DNA of 64,000 nt from Novosphingobium sp. BW1. GTDB taxonomy: Bacteria > Pseudomonadota > Alphaproteobacteria > Sphingomonadales > Sphingomonadaceae. Under the pieces are notes generated by a model. That model did not search any database and was not told where the DNA came from. It saw nothing but the letters and a program-made list of their open reading frames with translations. Location of the stretch: the NCBI RefSeq assembly GCF_008107685.1, contig NZ_VIRF01000063.1, forward strand, positions 62,001 to 126,000. Direction: 5' to 3'. The translations under genes were made by a program, and so were the position numbers. Positions 50,468 through 59,033 of the stretch are shown one piece after another; position 1 is the first letter of the stretch, and every line of letters begins with the position of its first letter.

Positions 50468-51478
50468 GTGGGCGTGAAAACTGACCCCCCGATACACAAT
50501 GGGCGTGCGTTCGCGGACCGGACGCAGGCTGGGCAGGCTGCCGATCCGGGCCTTGCCGAAACCCTGCGTCAGCGCGCGGGGCCCGGCACGCGCACCTTCG
50601 CGATTGCAAGCCGGGTGCTGACGGGAGCGTGGAACGACGGGTTCATCCACGCTGGAAACCTCGCCTACATGACACTGCTGGCGCTCTTTCCCTTCTTCAT
50701 CTGCCTGGCCGCGATCTTTTCGGTGCTGGGCGAGGCCGGGCGGCTTGATGCTTCGATCGACACAGTGCTCCTGGCCATGCCGCCGCGTGTGTCCGAGGTT
50801 CTCGCGCCCGTCGCGCGCGACGTGGTGGCCGCCCGTCATGGCTGGCTCCTGTGGGTGGGGGGGCTCTTCGGCCTGTGGACCGCGACCAGCCTCATCGAGA
50901 CGATCCGCGACATCCTCTACCGTGCCTATGGCAGCCCCAAGAGTAGGGCCTACTGGCACTATCGCCTCTATTCGACGGGACTTATCTTCGGCTCGGTGCT
51001 GCTTTTGCTCGTCTCGCTCTCCTCACAGGTGCTCATCAGCGCCATGCAGGAGATCGTCGCGATCCTGTTCCCCCGGCTCGACGGGGTGCTTGACCGCATT
51101 CTCGTGACCCGCAGTGTCAGCGCACTGACCCTTTTTGGCTCTATTTACGGGCTTATTTACCTTCTGACGCCGGGTCGCTATCAGGCGCGCGAATATCCCA
51201 AGTGGCCGGGTGCCGCGCTTGTCACCGGATGGTGGCTGCTCGTGGCCTGGGCGCTCCCGCGCGTTCTGCGCAATTTTTTCGTCTACGATCTCACCTATGG
51301 AAGCCTCGCCGGGGTGATGATCGCACTTTTCTTTTTCTGGCTGGTCGGCTTAGGGATGGTCGTCGGGGCGGAATTGAATGCAGCACTTGCGGAATCGCCC
51401 GAAGATCGAGACAGGGGCGATTCAGGCGCGCGCACCGATGGTGTACGCGACAACGAAACACGGGAAGACAACGAATGA
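50468..51478 (+). CDS. YihY/BrkB-family integral membrane protein
   Basis: A 336-residue multi-pass membrane protein. An acidic/polar N-terminus is followed by the family start GNLAYMTLLALFPFFICLAA (about 61-80) and about six hydrophobic segments, ending in a charged tail. The former label ribonuclease BN is not supported by the family; its function is unsettled. Start is GTG 50468, with GTG 50474 equally possible. The stop overlaps the fabI start by four bases, coupling the two. Confidence 0.88.
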   Translation: MGVKTDPPIHNGRAFADRTQAGQAADPGLAETLRQRAGPGTRTFAIASRVLTGAWNDGFIHAGNLAYMTLLALFPFFICLAAIFSVLGEAGRLDASIDTVLLAMPPRVSEVLAPVARDVVAARHGWLLWVGGLFGLWTATSLIETIRDILYRAYGSPKSRAYWHYRLYSTGLIFGSVLLLLVSLSSQVLISAMQEIVAILFPRLDGVLDRILVTRSVSALTLFGSIYGLIYLLTPGRYQAREYPKWPGAALVTGWWLLVAWALPRVLRNFFVYDLTYGSLAGVMIALFFFWLVGLGMVVGAELNAALAESPEDRDRGDSGARTDGVRDNETREDNE

Positions 51479-52278
51479 CCGGTCTGATGCAGGGTAAACG
51501 CGGCCTGATCATGGGCCTCGCCAATGACAAGTCGCTGGCCTGGGGTATTGCCAGGAAGCTGCACGAACAGGGCGCCGAGCTCGCCTTTTCCTACCAGGGC
51601 GATGCCCTGCTCAAGCGTGTGAAACCGCTCGCCGAAAGTCTGGGCAGCGACTTCCTGATCGATTGCGACGTGTCGAGCATGGATGCGCTCGACAGTGCCT
51701 TTGCCACGCTCGCCGAGCGCTGGGAGACCATCGACTTCGTGGTGCACGCCATCGGCTTCTCGGACAAGAGCGAGCTGCGTGGCCACTATTACGATACCAG
51801 CCTCGATAACTTCCTGATGACGATGAATATCTCGGCTTACAGCCTGGTCGCCGTCACCAAGCGCGCGATGCCGATGATGTCGGAAGGCGGCTCGATCCTG
51901 ACGCTGACCTACTACGGCGCGGAAAAGGTCGTCCCGCACTACAACGTCATGGGTGTGGCCAAGGCCGCGCTCGAAACCTCGGTGCAGTATCTCGCCAACG
52001 ATCTTGGCCCCAAGGGCATCCGCGTCAACGCGATCTCGGCCGGGCCGGTCAAGACGCTGGCTGCCAGCGGCATTGGCGACTTCCGCTACATTCTCAAGTG
52101 GAACGAGCTGAACTCGCCGCTGCGTCGCAACACAACGATCGATGACGTGGGCGGCGCGGGCCTGTATCTGCTTTCGGACCTGTCCTCGGGCGTGACTGGC
52201 GAAGTCCATCATGTTGACTCGGGCTACCACCTGGTCGGCATGAAGCAGGAAGACGCTCCCGATATCGCGCTCAGCTGA
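51475..52278 (+). CDS. fabI: enoyl-[acyl-carrier-protein] reductase (NADH), FabI
   Basis: A 267-residue short-chain reductase completing each fatty-acid elongation round. The FabI-type nucleotide motif GLANDKSLAWGIA is near 17-29; DFVVHAIGFSDKSEL (about 87-101) and the catalytic YN-MGVAKAALE region (about 158-169, Tyr-x6-Lys) are intact, as is VNAISAGPVKTLAA (about 183-196). This is the triclosan/isoniazid-type target family. It is coupled to the BrkB-type gene by ATGA overlap and ends at a strong terminator. Confidence 0.96.
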   Translation: MTGLMQGKRGLIMGLANDKSLAWGIARKLHEQGAELAFSYQGDALLKRVKPLAESLGSDFLIDCDVSSMDALDSAFATLAERWETIDFVVHAIGFSDKSELRGHYYDTSLDNFLMTMNISAYSLVAVTKRAMPMMSEGGSILTLTYYGAEKVVPHYNVMGVAKAALETSVQYLANDLGPKGIRVNAISAGPVKTLAASGIGDFRYILKWNELNSPLRRNTTIDDVGGAGLYLLSDLSSGVTGEVHHVDSGYHLVGMKQEDAPDIALS

Positions 52279-52292
52279 GGCCGGAATCGCGA

Positions 52293-52338
52293 CACGAAAA
52301 AGGGGCCGGAACGGTGACGTTCCGGCCCCTTTTTCGTG
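52293..52338. terminator. strong terminator after fabI
   Basis: A perfect 21-bp stem (52293-52313 with 52318-52338) containing AAAAAGGGGCCGGAACG and its complement, with loop GTGA and a T5 run. It is symmetric, so it can work in both directions. Confidence 0.9.
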
Positions 52339-52358
52339 GGTTGAGAAGTCGAAGAGAT

Positions 52359-52478
52359 GATTCAGCGGGCCATCGCCCCTTGACCCCGGAATCGGCGGCC
52401 TTTCGGCTCTTAGCCAACGTGGCCGCCGGAAGGTGAGGCAGATCGTTTGGGGAGCCCGAGGGCGATGGCCCTCGGAAA
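52359..52478 (+). repeat. intergenic repeat family, copy 7
   Basis: Starts GATTCAGCGGGCCATCGCCC, with CCTTGACCCCGGAATCGGCG next, and ends with GTTTGGGGAGCC and CCGAGGGC-GATG-GCCCTCGG. It lies right after the fabI terminator, before the periplasmic-protein stop. Confidence 0.9.
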
Positions 52479-52491
52479 CGTTCCTTCTTCC

Positions 52492-53043
52492 TCAGGGCTG
52501 CGGCGTCTCGCCGTCTTCAGCCTCTTCCTGCGCGCGCTGGCGGGCGAAGTAGGCTTCTTCGGCTTCCTCGACGCGTTCCTGCTGGGCTTCGGCATCGGAA
52601 TCGATGGTCGAGAGGCGCTTGGCGCGCTCTTCCGCGATCAGTTCCGAGAAGCGCACGTCGCTGCCGTTGTCGCGTTCCGAGGCGGCGCGGTTGATGAGCT
52701 GCTGGGTGCAGCCTTCCTGGCCGGCCGGGCCCACCGGCGAGCAACTCAGCGTGCCGAAGGCGCCGACCGTCTCGTAGGCCTCGACGCGGTTGGTCCAGGC
52801 CTGCGAGGTGGGGTTGTCGACGCCGCGCAGTGGGGCGGGGATACGATAACGCTCTTCCTCGGGCTTGCGCGCGCAGACGGTGATCTCGGCGTCGGAGGAC
52901 TGCGGGCAGGGGTCTTCGCCATAGACGATGACCTGGTTCACGCGGTCGCCGCCTTCGTCCTGCGCGGCGGCGGGGGCGGCGCCGAGGGAGAGCCCCGCGC
53001 TCAGGGTGGCAAGCGCTGCAGCGGCGGTCAGAAGGCGGGTCAT
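52492..53043 (-). CDS. periplasmic protein of unknown function
   Basis: A 183-residue protein with a clear Sec signal (MTRLLTAAAALATLSAGLSL, cleavage near APAAAQ). The mature part has VIVYGEDPCPQSSDAEITVC with paired cysteines (likely a disulfide), RYRIPAPLRG, and a later Cys pair (SCSPVGPAGQEGC). The C-terminal third is a charged helix (AEAQQERVEEAEEAYFARQR) likely to form a coiled coil. Not assigned to any function. It lies downstream of coq7 on the same strand (128-bp gap). Confidence 0.8.
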   Translation of the reverse strand: MTRLLTAAAALATLSAGLSLGAAPAAAQDEGGDRVNQVIVYGEDPCPQSSDAEITVCARKPEEERYRIPAPLRGVDNPTSQAWTNRVEAYETVGAFGTLSCSPVGPAGQEGCTQQLINRAASERDNGSDVRFSELIAEERAKRLSTIDSDAEAQQERVEEAEEAYFARQRAQEEAEDGETPQP

Positions 53044-53171
53044 CGTCTCGAACTCCAGTTTGCGGCGGATGCGCTCCGCCATTCTCGTTCTATACCCGGC
53101 AGGGACGGGAAGCGACACCCTGGCGGGCGGCGCGGCTTCCATTCCTCTCCTACCCGGAAATGCAGGCGCGT

Positions 53172-53714
53172 TCAGATTCGTTCCGAGAGCTTGATTGCCG
53201 CGCGGCAACCCATGCGGATGGCGTTGAACAGGAGCGGATAGGCCGGTGCCTTTTCCGCGCCTGAGGCCAGCGCCGTATCGCGGTGCTCGCGCTCCTCGTC
53301 CCGGAACTGGCGGATCGCTGCGCCCAGCTCCGGGTCATCCTCGCCCAGTTCGTCGAGCTGCTCGGTATAGTGCTTGTCGATCTCGGTCTCGATCGCGGCG
53401 GTGCAGGCCATGGCCGCTTCCGGACCGATCAGCGCGGTGCCAGCGCCGAGCGCAAAGCCCGCGATCTTCCAGATCGGCTGCAGCAGCGTCGGGCGCACGC
53501 CGCGCTCGGCGATGAACGCATCGAAGCGCTCGCGGTGCACCTCCTCCTGCTCGGCCATGTGCACGACCTCCTGCGAGAGTGACGTGCGGTTGCCCATCAC
53601 AGCCATCTGGCCAGCATAAATACGCACCGCGCCGTACTCGCCAGCCTGGTCCACGCGGATCATACGGTCGCTCAGCGCTTCGCGGGCCAGCGCCCGGCGG
53701 GAGGGGGAAGTCAT
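53172..53714 (-). CDS. coq7: demethoxyubiquinone hydroxylase Coq7
   Basis: A 180-residue di-iron membrane-associated hydroxylase for the last ring hydroxylation of ubiquinone. The iron-ligand motifs are VDQAGEYGAVRIYAGQ (Glu near residue 27), MAEQEEVHRERFDAF (Glu/His near 57-60), ETEIDKHYTEQLDELGEDD (about 109) and FRDEEREHRDTA (Glu/His near 141-144). ATG 53714 is the family start; longer open frames upstream belong to dsbB. Separated from dsbB by 5 bases. Confidence 0.94.
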   Translation of the reverse strand: MTSPSRRALAREALSDRMIRVDQAGEYGAVRIYAGQMAVMGNRTSLSQEVVHMAEQEEVHRERFDAFIAERGVRPTLLQPIWKIAGFALGAGTALIGPEAAMACTAAIETEIDKHYTEQLDELGEDDPELGAAIRQFRDEEREHRDTALASGAEKAPAYPLLFNAIRMGCRAAIKLSERI

Positions 53715-53719
53715 GTCGT

Positions 53720-54199
53720 TCAGGCCTTTCTGCCAAAGCCGATCAGGAAAAGGATGGCGAGCGCCGAGGCGGTCGCGATCAGGAAGTTCCAGCCCGCCAT
53801 CGAGGTGCCGAGGAAGCTGAACTGCACGATGTCGCAGCGGATCACGGGGGCGGCCATGATCGCATCGAGCGGGTTGCCACCGTCTGCCGCCGTCGTCGCG
53901 CAGGACGTCACGCCGTCCCACCAGCCCAATTCGACCCCTGCGTGGAACGCGCCGATCAGGCCGGAAGTGAGGATCGCAAGCGCGGCCACCGCGACAAGCG
54001 GGCGGACCGGAGCGCGCGCGAAGGCGAGAGCCGCGAGGGCCAGCGCGAAGAAGTGCGGGTACCGCTGCCACCAGCACATCTCGCACGGGTAAAGCCCGAA
54101 TACGTACTGGCTGATGTAGGCGCCGCCTAGGAGCCCGGCGGGCACGAGGAAGGCAAGGGCGCGCGCAGCGCGCACCGGGGCAGGGACGGGGACGCTCAT
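53720..54199 (-). CDS. dsbB: disulfide bond formation protein B
   Basis: A 159-residue four-helix membrane protein. The first redox pair is in LYPCEMCWWQRYPHFF (about residues 36-51, CxxC); the second periplasmic loop has SCATTAADGGNP and IRCDIVQFSFLG (Cys near 99 and 122). It passes electrons from DsbA to quinone. A location beside coq7, a quinone-biosynthesis gene, is consistent with that. It starts 12 bases after the ctpA stop on the same strand, so ctpA, dsbB and coq7 are likely one unit. Confidence 0.92.
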   Translation of the reverse strand: MSVPVPAPVRAARALAFLVPAGLLGGAYISQYVFGLYPCEMCWWQRYPHFFALALAALAFARAPVRPLVAVAALAILTSGLIGAFHAGVELGWWDGVTSCATTAADGGNPLDAIMAAPVIRCDIVQFSFLGTSMAGWNFLIATASALAILFLIGFGRKA

Positions 54200-54211
54200 G
54201 GCGCGAAGGTC

Positions 54212-55639
54212 TCAGTTCTTCTTGGGCTTGGAGGCGGCGGGCTTGGCCGCGGCGCCCGGTGCGGGAGTCTTGGCAGGAACCGGCTTGGCGGCGACGGCGG
54301 CCAGAGCGGCGGGTTTGCCTGCGGTGCGCTGGAGCGTCGAGATCGCATAGTGCAGCTGGAAGTCCTCGATGCCCTGCTCTTCCAGCTCCTCAGGCGTGGC
54401 CGAGAAGCGCGGATCGGTGGTCTTGTCGCTCTCCAGATCCTTGTCCTCGAGTCCGGCCTCGTTGATGAGATGGCCGCGAAGGTCGGACTCGCGCACCGCG
54501 CGCTCGGCGCGGCGGCGCGCGTCGGGGTCGGAGAGCTGGGGTACCTCGATGTCGGGTTCGATCCCGCCTTCCTGCACCGAGTGGCCCGACGGCGTGTAGT
54601 AGCGCGCCGTCGTCAGTTTGATCGCGCTCTCGCGGTCGAGCGGCAGGAAGGACTGTACCGAGCCTTTGCCGAAGGTGCGTTCGCCCATGACAACCGCGCG
54701 GTGCTGGTCCTGCAGGGCCCCTGCGACGATTTCGGAGGCCGACGCGGAGCCCGCATCGACGAGGACGGCGATGGGCAGGCCCTTCACGGCATCGCCCTTG
54801 AACATCGATTCGGCGCGGTAGTACTGGTTTTCGCTCGCCCGGCGGCCGCGCTGCGAGACGATCACGCCCTTTTCAAGGAAGATGTCGGATAGCGCGATGG
54901 CCTCGTCGAGCGATCCGCCCGGATTGGAGCGCAGGTCGAGGACGAGGCCGACCATCGGCCCGGTGCCGGTGGTGGCGGCCTGCTTCTTGAGATCGGCGAT
55001 GCCCTTGGCAACGTCGTTGCCGACATCGCGCGAGAATTCGTTGACCGAGATGTAGCCCACGTTCTCCTTGAGCTCCCAGGTCACCGGCTCCAGTTCGATC
55101 ACGCCGCGCGTCACGGTCACGTCGAAGGGCTCGTCGCGGCCAGGGCGGTAGACCGTGAGCGTGATCGAGCTCCCCGCAGGACCGCGCATCTTGGAGACCG
55201 CCTCGTCGAGGTCGCGCTCGTAGTAGAGCACGCCGTCCAGGTGGGTGATGTAGTCGCCCGCCTTCAGGCCCGCCTTGTCAGCGGGGCTGCCCTTGAAGGG
55301 CGAGATGATCTTGACCGCCCCGTCCTCTTCCACGACCGAGAGGCCAAGGCCGGAATAGTTGCCATCGATCATGGTCTCGAGGCGTTGCAGCGAGGGCCCG
55401 TCGAGGTAGTTGGAGTGCGGGTCGAGGCTTGCCAGCATGCCGTCGATCGCGCCCTTCAGCAGCTTGTCGTCATCGACCTGATCGACGTAATTGTCCTTGA
55501 TCAGCGCGTAGATGTGAAACAGCTTGTCGAACTCGGGGTTCACCTGGCTGTCGAGCGCGGCAAGGCCGGATGTCGCGACGGGCACGGCGGCAACGGCCGA
55601 AACCAGCAGGGCGGCGCGCATCAGGGGTGCGAACTTCAT
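54212..55639 (-). CDS. ctpA: S41 family C-terminal processing peptidase
   Basis: A 475-residue periplasmic serine protease (CtpA/Prc group). N-terminal signal (MKFAPLMRAALLVSAVAAVP), a PDZ domain (GLGLSVVEEDGAVKIISPFK, about 93-112 on) and the S41 catalytic core with Ser in LVDAGSASASEIVAGAL (about 322) and Lys in GERTFGKGSVQSFLPL (about 347). The C-terminal 60 residues are an Ala/Pro/Lys-rich tail. It would degrade misfolded or tagged periplasmic proteins or mature wall enzymes. ATG 55639 is chosen for the signal peptide. Confidence 0.94.
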   Translation of the reverse strand: MKFAPLMRAALLVSAVAAVPVATSGLAALDSQVNPEFDKLFHIYALIKDNYVDQVDDDKLLKGAIDGMLASLDPHSNYLDGPSLQRLETMIDGNYSGLGLSVVEEDGAVKIISPFKGSPADKAGLKAGDYITHLDGVLYYERDLDEAVSKMRGPAGSSITLTVYRPGRDEPFDVTVTRGVIELEPVTWELKENVGYISVNEFSRDVGNDVAKGIADLKKQAATTGTGPMVGLVLDLRSNPGGSLDEAIALSDIFLEKGVIVSQRGRRASENQYYRAESMFKGDAVKGLPIAVLVDAGSASASEIVAGALQDQHRAVVMGERTFGKGSVQSFLPLDRESAIKLTTARYYTPSGHSVQEGGIEPDIEVPQLSDPDARRRAERAVRESDLRGHLINEAGLEDKDLESDKTTDPRFSATPEELEEQGIEDFQLHYAISTLQRTAGKPAALAAVAAKPVPAKTPAPGAAAKPAASKPKKN

Positions 55640-55888
55640 CGGGCGTCTGCCTCTTCTTCGTGGCGGGGCCATAGCCACCACCGGTTTGTGGATGCACCCT
55701 ACCGGGGGCGCTCCTCTCACGCAATTGCGCGTCCCTCCCATATAAACGCGTTTGCAGGCATTTGGAGGGGCAAGGCCCCGGGGAACCAAAGCTGTGCGCT
55801 TCGCATTGAATGAGGGACAACCCGGCGTTCATGGCAGGGACAGGATGAACACATCCTTGCGCATGGCCAGTGGCAGGGAACGAGGACA

Positions 55889-56071
55889 ATGGCCCTTCAG
55901 AAGTACACGATGGTCTTTCCCGACGCAGCGGGAGGTCCCGGGCGACGCAAGGCCTTCAAGGCGGTGAGCGTTTCGGATGCGTTTCTGCAGACTCGCAACG
56001 CCTCGCTCGAGCACGAGGTCGAGCTGTGGAAGGGGCACTCGCGTATCTGTCGTCTGGTGCCCGGGGGATGA
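55889..56071 (+). CDS. small conserved-looking hypothetical protein
   Basis: A 60-residue soluble protein, MALQKYTMVFPDAAGGPGRR then KAFKAVSVSDAFLQTRNASL and a WKGHSRICRLVPGG end. ATG 55889 has GAGGA five bases before it, and the composition is normal coding-like, unlike antisense shadows. It ends 21 bases before the convergent stop of the EnvC-type gene. The family is not recognised; no function is proposed. Confidence 0.5.
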   Translation: MALQKYTMVFPDAAGGPGRRKAFKAVSVSDAFLQTRNASLEHEVELWKGHSRICRLVPGG

Positions 56072-56092
56072 CCGGACAGGCGGCGGTGGCGC

Positions 56093-57328
56093 TCAGAGTT
56101 CGCGGATGAAGCGGAGCGGGTTCACCGGCTCCCCGTCGCGTCGCAATTCGACCATAACTTCAGAATCGCGCTGGGCTGCGATGCCCATCGGTGCGCCGGC
56201 AACGAGCGTGTCGCCCACGTCCACGTCGAGTCGGGCAAGGCCTGTCACCAGCGAAATCCAGTCGCCGTCATGCTCCAGGATGACGATGCGCCCGTGTCCG
56301 CGGTAGGGCCCGGCAAAGGCCACGCGTCCGGCGGCGGGGGCCACGATCTGCGCGTTGGGCCGTGTCGCAAGCGTGATGCCGCGCGCGCGAATTTCGCCTG
56401 GCGCATCTTCTCCAAACCCGGTGACGAGGCGGCCCATGACCGGCAGGCTCCAGCTCGACAGACCTTCGGGCGGCGGCACGAACTGCGAGGCGTCGATGAC
56501 GCGCGGTGCGTTGGGATCGGCGGGGCGCATGAGCGGACCGGGCAGGGCTGCCAGTTCGTCGCGCAGCCGTCCGCGCGAATCCATCGCCGCGACCAGATCG
56601 CCGAGGTCATTCGCGCGTTCGGCAAGCGCCAGGGCGCGTCGGCTTTCGCGCGCGGCGTTGCCTCCGACTTCATGGCTTGCAAGGCGCTGGCGGGTTTCGA
56701 GAGTGGCCAGTTCCTTGCGCTTGGCCAGCATGTCCTTGTGGGCCTTGCGCAAGTTCGCTTCGGCGGCCTGGGCCTGCCGTTCAAGCTTGCGGCCCTCCTC
56801 GATCTCGCGCCGCAGCGCCGCGGTGCGTGTCTCGACTTCGGGCAGCATTGTGTCGAACAGGGCGCGCATGTAGACGGCATCGCGCACCGATCCCGGGCGC
56901 AGCAGCGCCAGCAGGGTGGGGCGGCGCGAAAGGCGCTGGAGTGCGCCGGTCAGCCGGGCGAGCGGGCCCTGCCGCGTGGCAAGGCGCTCACGCAGTTCCA
57001 GGCGCTGGGCGGTCACCAGCGCGACCTTGCCTTCCTGCAGCGCGATCTCGGCCTCGTTCTCCTGTATGCGAGCGGCGAGTGCTGCTGCCTCGCGGGCAGT
57101 CTTCTCGACCGCTTCGGAGGCGGCGCGGGCTCGCTTTTCCAACGCTTCTGCGCGCTTGCGCACCTCGGCCCCCTCGCGCTCGGCGGCGCGGATTTCCTCC
57201 CGGGTCTTCGCGGCATTGAGCCGCGGCGCGGCGTCGGAGAGGGGATCCGGCTGCGACAGCGCATGGCCAGCCAGCAGGCCTGCGGCGGCGATGCCGGAGA
57301 TCAGGAACAGGCGCAGCGTGCGGGTCAT
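56093..57328 (-). CDS. EnvC-type murein hydrolase activator with degenerate LytM domain
   Basis: A 411-residue periplasmic protein. Signal peptide (MTRTLRLFLISGIAAAGLLA), then two long coiled-coil stretches (about 50-130 and 165-260) and a C-terminal M23/LytM domain. In active LytM enzymes the site is HxxxD and HxH; here the equivalents read ARGITLATRP and SEVMVELR, so both zinc-site motifs are lost. This matches EnvC/NlpD-like factors that activate amidases without being peptidases. It is probably required for daughter-cell separation. It lies between rlmH and ctpA, all minus strand. Confidence 0.9.
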   Translation of the reverse strand: MTRTLRLFLISGIAAAGLLAGHALSQPDPLSDAAPRLNAAKTREEIRAAEREGAEVRKRAEALEKRARAASEAVEKTAREAAALAARIQENEAEIALQEGKVALVTAQRLELRERLATRQGPLARLTGALQRLSRRPTLLALLRPGSVRDAVYMRALFDTMLPEVETRTAALRREIEEGRKLERQAQAAEANLRKAHKDMLAKRKELATLETRQRLASHEVGGNAARESRRALALAERANDLGDLVAAMDSRGRLRDELAALPGPLMRPADPNAPRVIDASQFVPPPEGLSSWSLPVMGRLVTGFGEDAPGEIRARGITLATRPNAQIVAPAAGRVAFAGPYRGHGRIVILEHDGDWISLVTGLARLDVDVGDTLVAGAPMGIAAQRDSEVMVELRRDGEPVNPLRFIREL

Positions 57329-57447
57329 TCCCGGTTTCCTAGGCCAGAGCGGGGCAGTGCGGAAGGGGGAGACGTGGCGCAAGGGCTGACATTCTCAGGA
57401 AAATACCTATCTGCGCGCGCAGAAGCGGATAGAAGTGATGACCAGAC

Positions 57448-57630
57448 ATGTTTGCCATTGGGTGCCTCATGCCCGCCGTCCTGTTCGTGGCCGGCGCCAT
57501 CCTTGGAGCGATTCTCGGAGGGAACAGCGGGTCGATGTGGGGGGCAGGTATCGGATTTCTGGCGGGCTGTCTGATGCCCGTGGCGATGTTTCTGACGGCG
57601 AAGAGCCATGGGAACCGGAGAGGCAAATAG
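57448..57630 (+). CDS. small two-helix membrane protein
   Basis: A 60-residue protein of two hydrophobic helices, GCLMPAVLFVAGAILGAILG (about 5-24) and AGIGFLAGCLMPVAMFLTAK (about 33-52), with a positively charged tail. Gly-rich, like small glycine-zipper proteins. No clear ribosome-binding site before ATG 57448. It lies divergent to the EnvC-type gene. Possibly real; function unknown. Confidence 0.5.
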   Translation: MFAIGCLMPAVLFVAGAILGAILGGNSGSMWGAGIGFLAGCLMPVAMFLTAKSHGNRRGK

Positions 57631-57720
57631 ACCTAGGGGCGATGAGTCACGAGATCGTGGGATCGTGCCTGGATCATGGGGCCTGAAATTTCAGGATAGA
57701 ATCTGACAGGCGGAAAAATG

Positions 57721-57841
57721 AATCCGAAGGCCATCGCCCTCGGGTTCCCCAAACTGCCTGACTCACCTTCCGTGCGCCACCTGAGCTGAGAATGGTGAGG
57801 TTGCCCCCTATGGGGCAAAGGGGGGATGGCCCCTTGAATCA
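57721..57841 (-). repeat. intergenic repeat family, copy 8
   Basis: Left end CCGAAGGC-CATC-GCCCTCGG then GTTCCCCAAACTGCCTGACT; right end AAAGGGGGGATGGCCCCTTGA (loop GATG). It ends 20 bases from the rlmH stop. Confidence 0.88.
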
Positions 57842-57860
57842 ACTCCTTGTCTTCCCTGCC

Positions 57861-58286
57861 TCAGCCCGAACGGTGATAGGGATGCCCGGACAGGATCGCG
57901 GTCGCGCGGAAGAGCTGTTCGGCCAGCATCGCGCGGGCCAGGAGGTGGGGCCAGGTCATCTTGCCAAAGCACAGCAGGTGGTCGGCTTTGGCGCGCGCTT
58001 CGTCGCCGTGGCCATCAGCGGCGCCGATCAGGAAGCGGCATTCGCGCACCCCGTCGTCGCGCCAGCGGCCAAGGAGGGCGGCGAAGTCTTCGGACGACAT
58101 CGCCTTGCCGCGCTCATCAAGGAGAACCTCGCGCACCGGCGTCTGCACTGGTGCGGGGATCTTGCCCCCGACATCGGGCAGTTCGGTGTGCTTGAAGGGC
58201 CAGGTCAGGCGCTTGGCGTAGCGTTCGAGCAGTTCAGCCTCGGGTGACCGGGCGATCTTCCCGCGCGCAATGATGTGAAGGAGCAT
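57861..58286 (-). CDS. rlmH: 23S rRNA (pseudouridine1915-N3)-methyltransferase
   Basis: A 141-residue SPOUT methyltransferase. The C-terminal trefoil-knot segments are visible: FLIGAADGHGDEARAKAD (about 89-106) and LCFGKMTWPHLLARAMLAEQ (about 108-127), and the end HPYHRSG is family-typical. It methylates pseudouridine 1915 in helix 69 of 23S rRNA. ATG 58286 starts MLLHIIARGKI. It is downstream of rsfS across 215 bp, in the usual nadD-rsfS-rlmH order. Confidence 0.95.
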   Translation of the reverse strand: MLLHIIARGKIARSPEAELLERYAKRLTWPFKHTELPDVGGKIPAPVQTPVREVLLDERGKAMSSEDFAALLGRWRDDGVRECRFLIGAADGHGDEARAKADHLLCFGKMTWPHLLARAMLAEQLFRATAILSGHPYHRSG

Positions 58287-58501
58287 GGCGCACGTTCTAG
58301 AGCGCCGGTGCGCATGTGAACAGCCCTGCCCCCATGTGGGGAGTATCTGCCCGCAGTAGGCGTGCAAGCACACGGCACCGGAGGCGTGAAGGGCAGGTTT
58401 GCGCACGGGCGTGCGTCCACGCACCCTGCGGCAATCCCTTTGCGGTTGTCCGGCCCTGTCAGCGGGCCGGGTGATCGTTTTGAGCGTGAGGTCAGGCGGC
58501 C
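58287..58501. other. 215-bp gap between rsfS and rlmH
   Basis: No gene is seen. One hairpin, CCGGCCC (58450-58456) and GGGCCGG (58464-58470), could terminate rsfS transcription on the minus strand; no T-run. The rest is high-GC spacer that may hold the rlmH promoter. Confidence 0.4.
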
Positions 58502-58900
58502 TCAGGCCGCGCCGGACGGTCCGTCAAAGCCCCACATGCGCTCCAGATTGTAGAAGGTACGCACTTCGGGACGGAACAGGTGGACAATCACGCCGCCAGC
58601 ATCGACCAGCACCCAGTCGGCGGCCGGCAGGCCTTCGATACGGGGGTTGCCGAAGCCGTTTGCTTTCAGTTTTTCGCCGAGTTTCTGCGCCATGGCGGCG
58701 ACCTGGCGGGTCGAACGGCCAGACGCGATGACCATGAAGTCGGCGATGCTCGACTTGCCTTCAAGGTCGATCGTCACGAGATCCTGCGCCTGATCGTCGT
58801 CAAGCGACTGCAGGACTACGGCCAGCAGCGGATCGTCGTTGTCCGTTGCGGCCGGGGGCGTTTCGCCGGTCGGCACCGGCTGTACATGTGCCTGTGGCAT
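58502..58900 (-). CDS. rsfS: ribosome silencing factor RsfS
   Basis: A 132-residue RsfS/Iojap protein that binds ribosomal protein L14 and blocks subunit joining in starvation. After a 20-residue polar N-terminus, the core shows LVTIDLEGKSSIADFMVIAS (about 42-61), GRSTRQVAAMAQKL and DWVLVDAGGVIVHLFRPEVR (about 95-114), then FYNLERMW. Full family length. Upstream is nadD (133-bp gap). Confidence 0.95.
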   Translation of the reverse strand: MPQAHVQPVPTGETPPAATDNDDPLLAVVLQSLDDDQAQDLVTIDLEGKSSIADFMVIASGRSTRQVAAMAQKLGEKLKANGFGNPRIEGLPAADWVLVDAGGVIVHLFRPEVRTFYNLERMWGFDGPSGAA

Positions 58901-59033
58901 CTAGGGGTTTACTGCTCCTTTCAGGGGACCATGCAGGGCCGGCGCAGACACCCCGAAAGGGTGGCCAGGCTGGAAGCACGATCGGTTTTGCGGGTTTGGC
59001 CGGAAGATACGCGGGAAAGGCAGGGCGCCTTAC

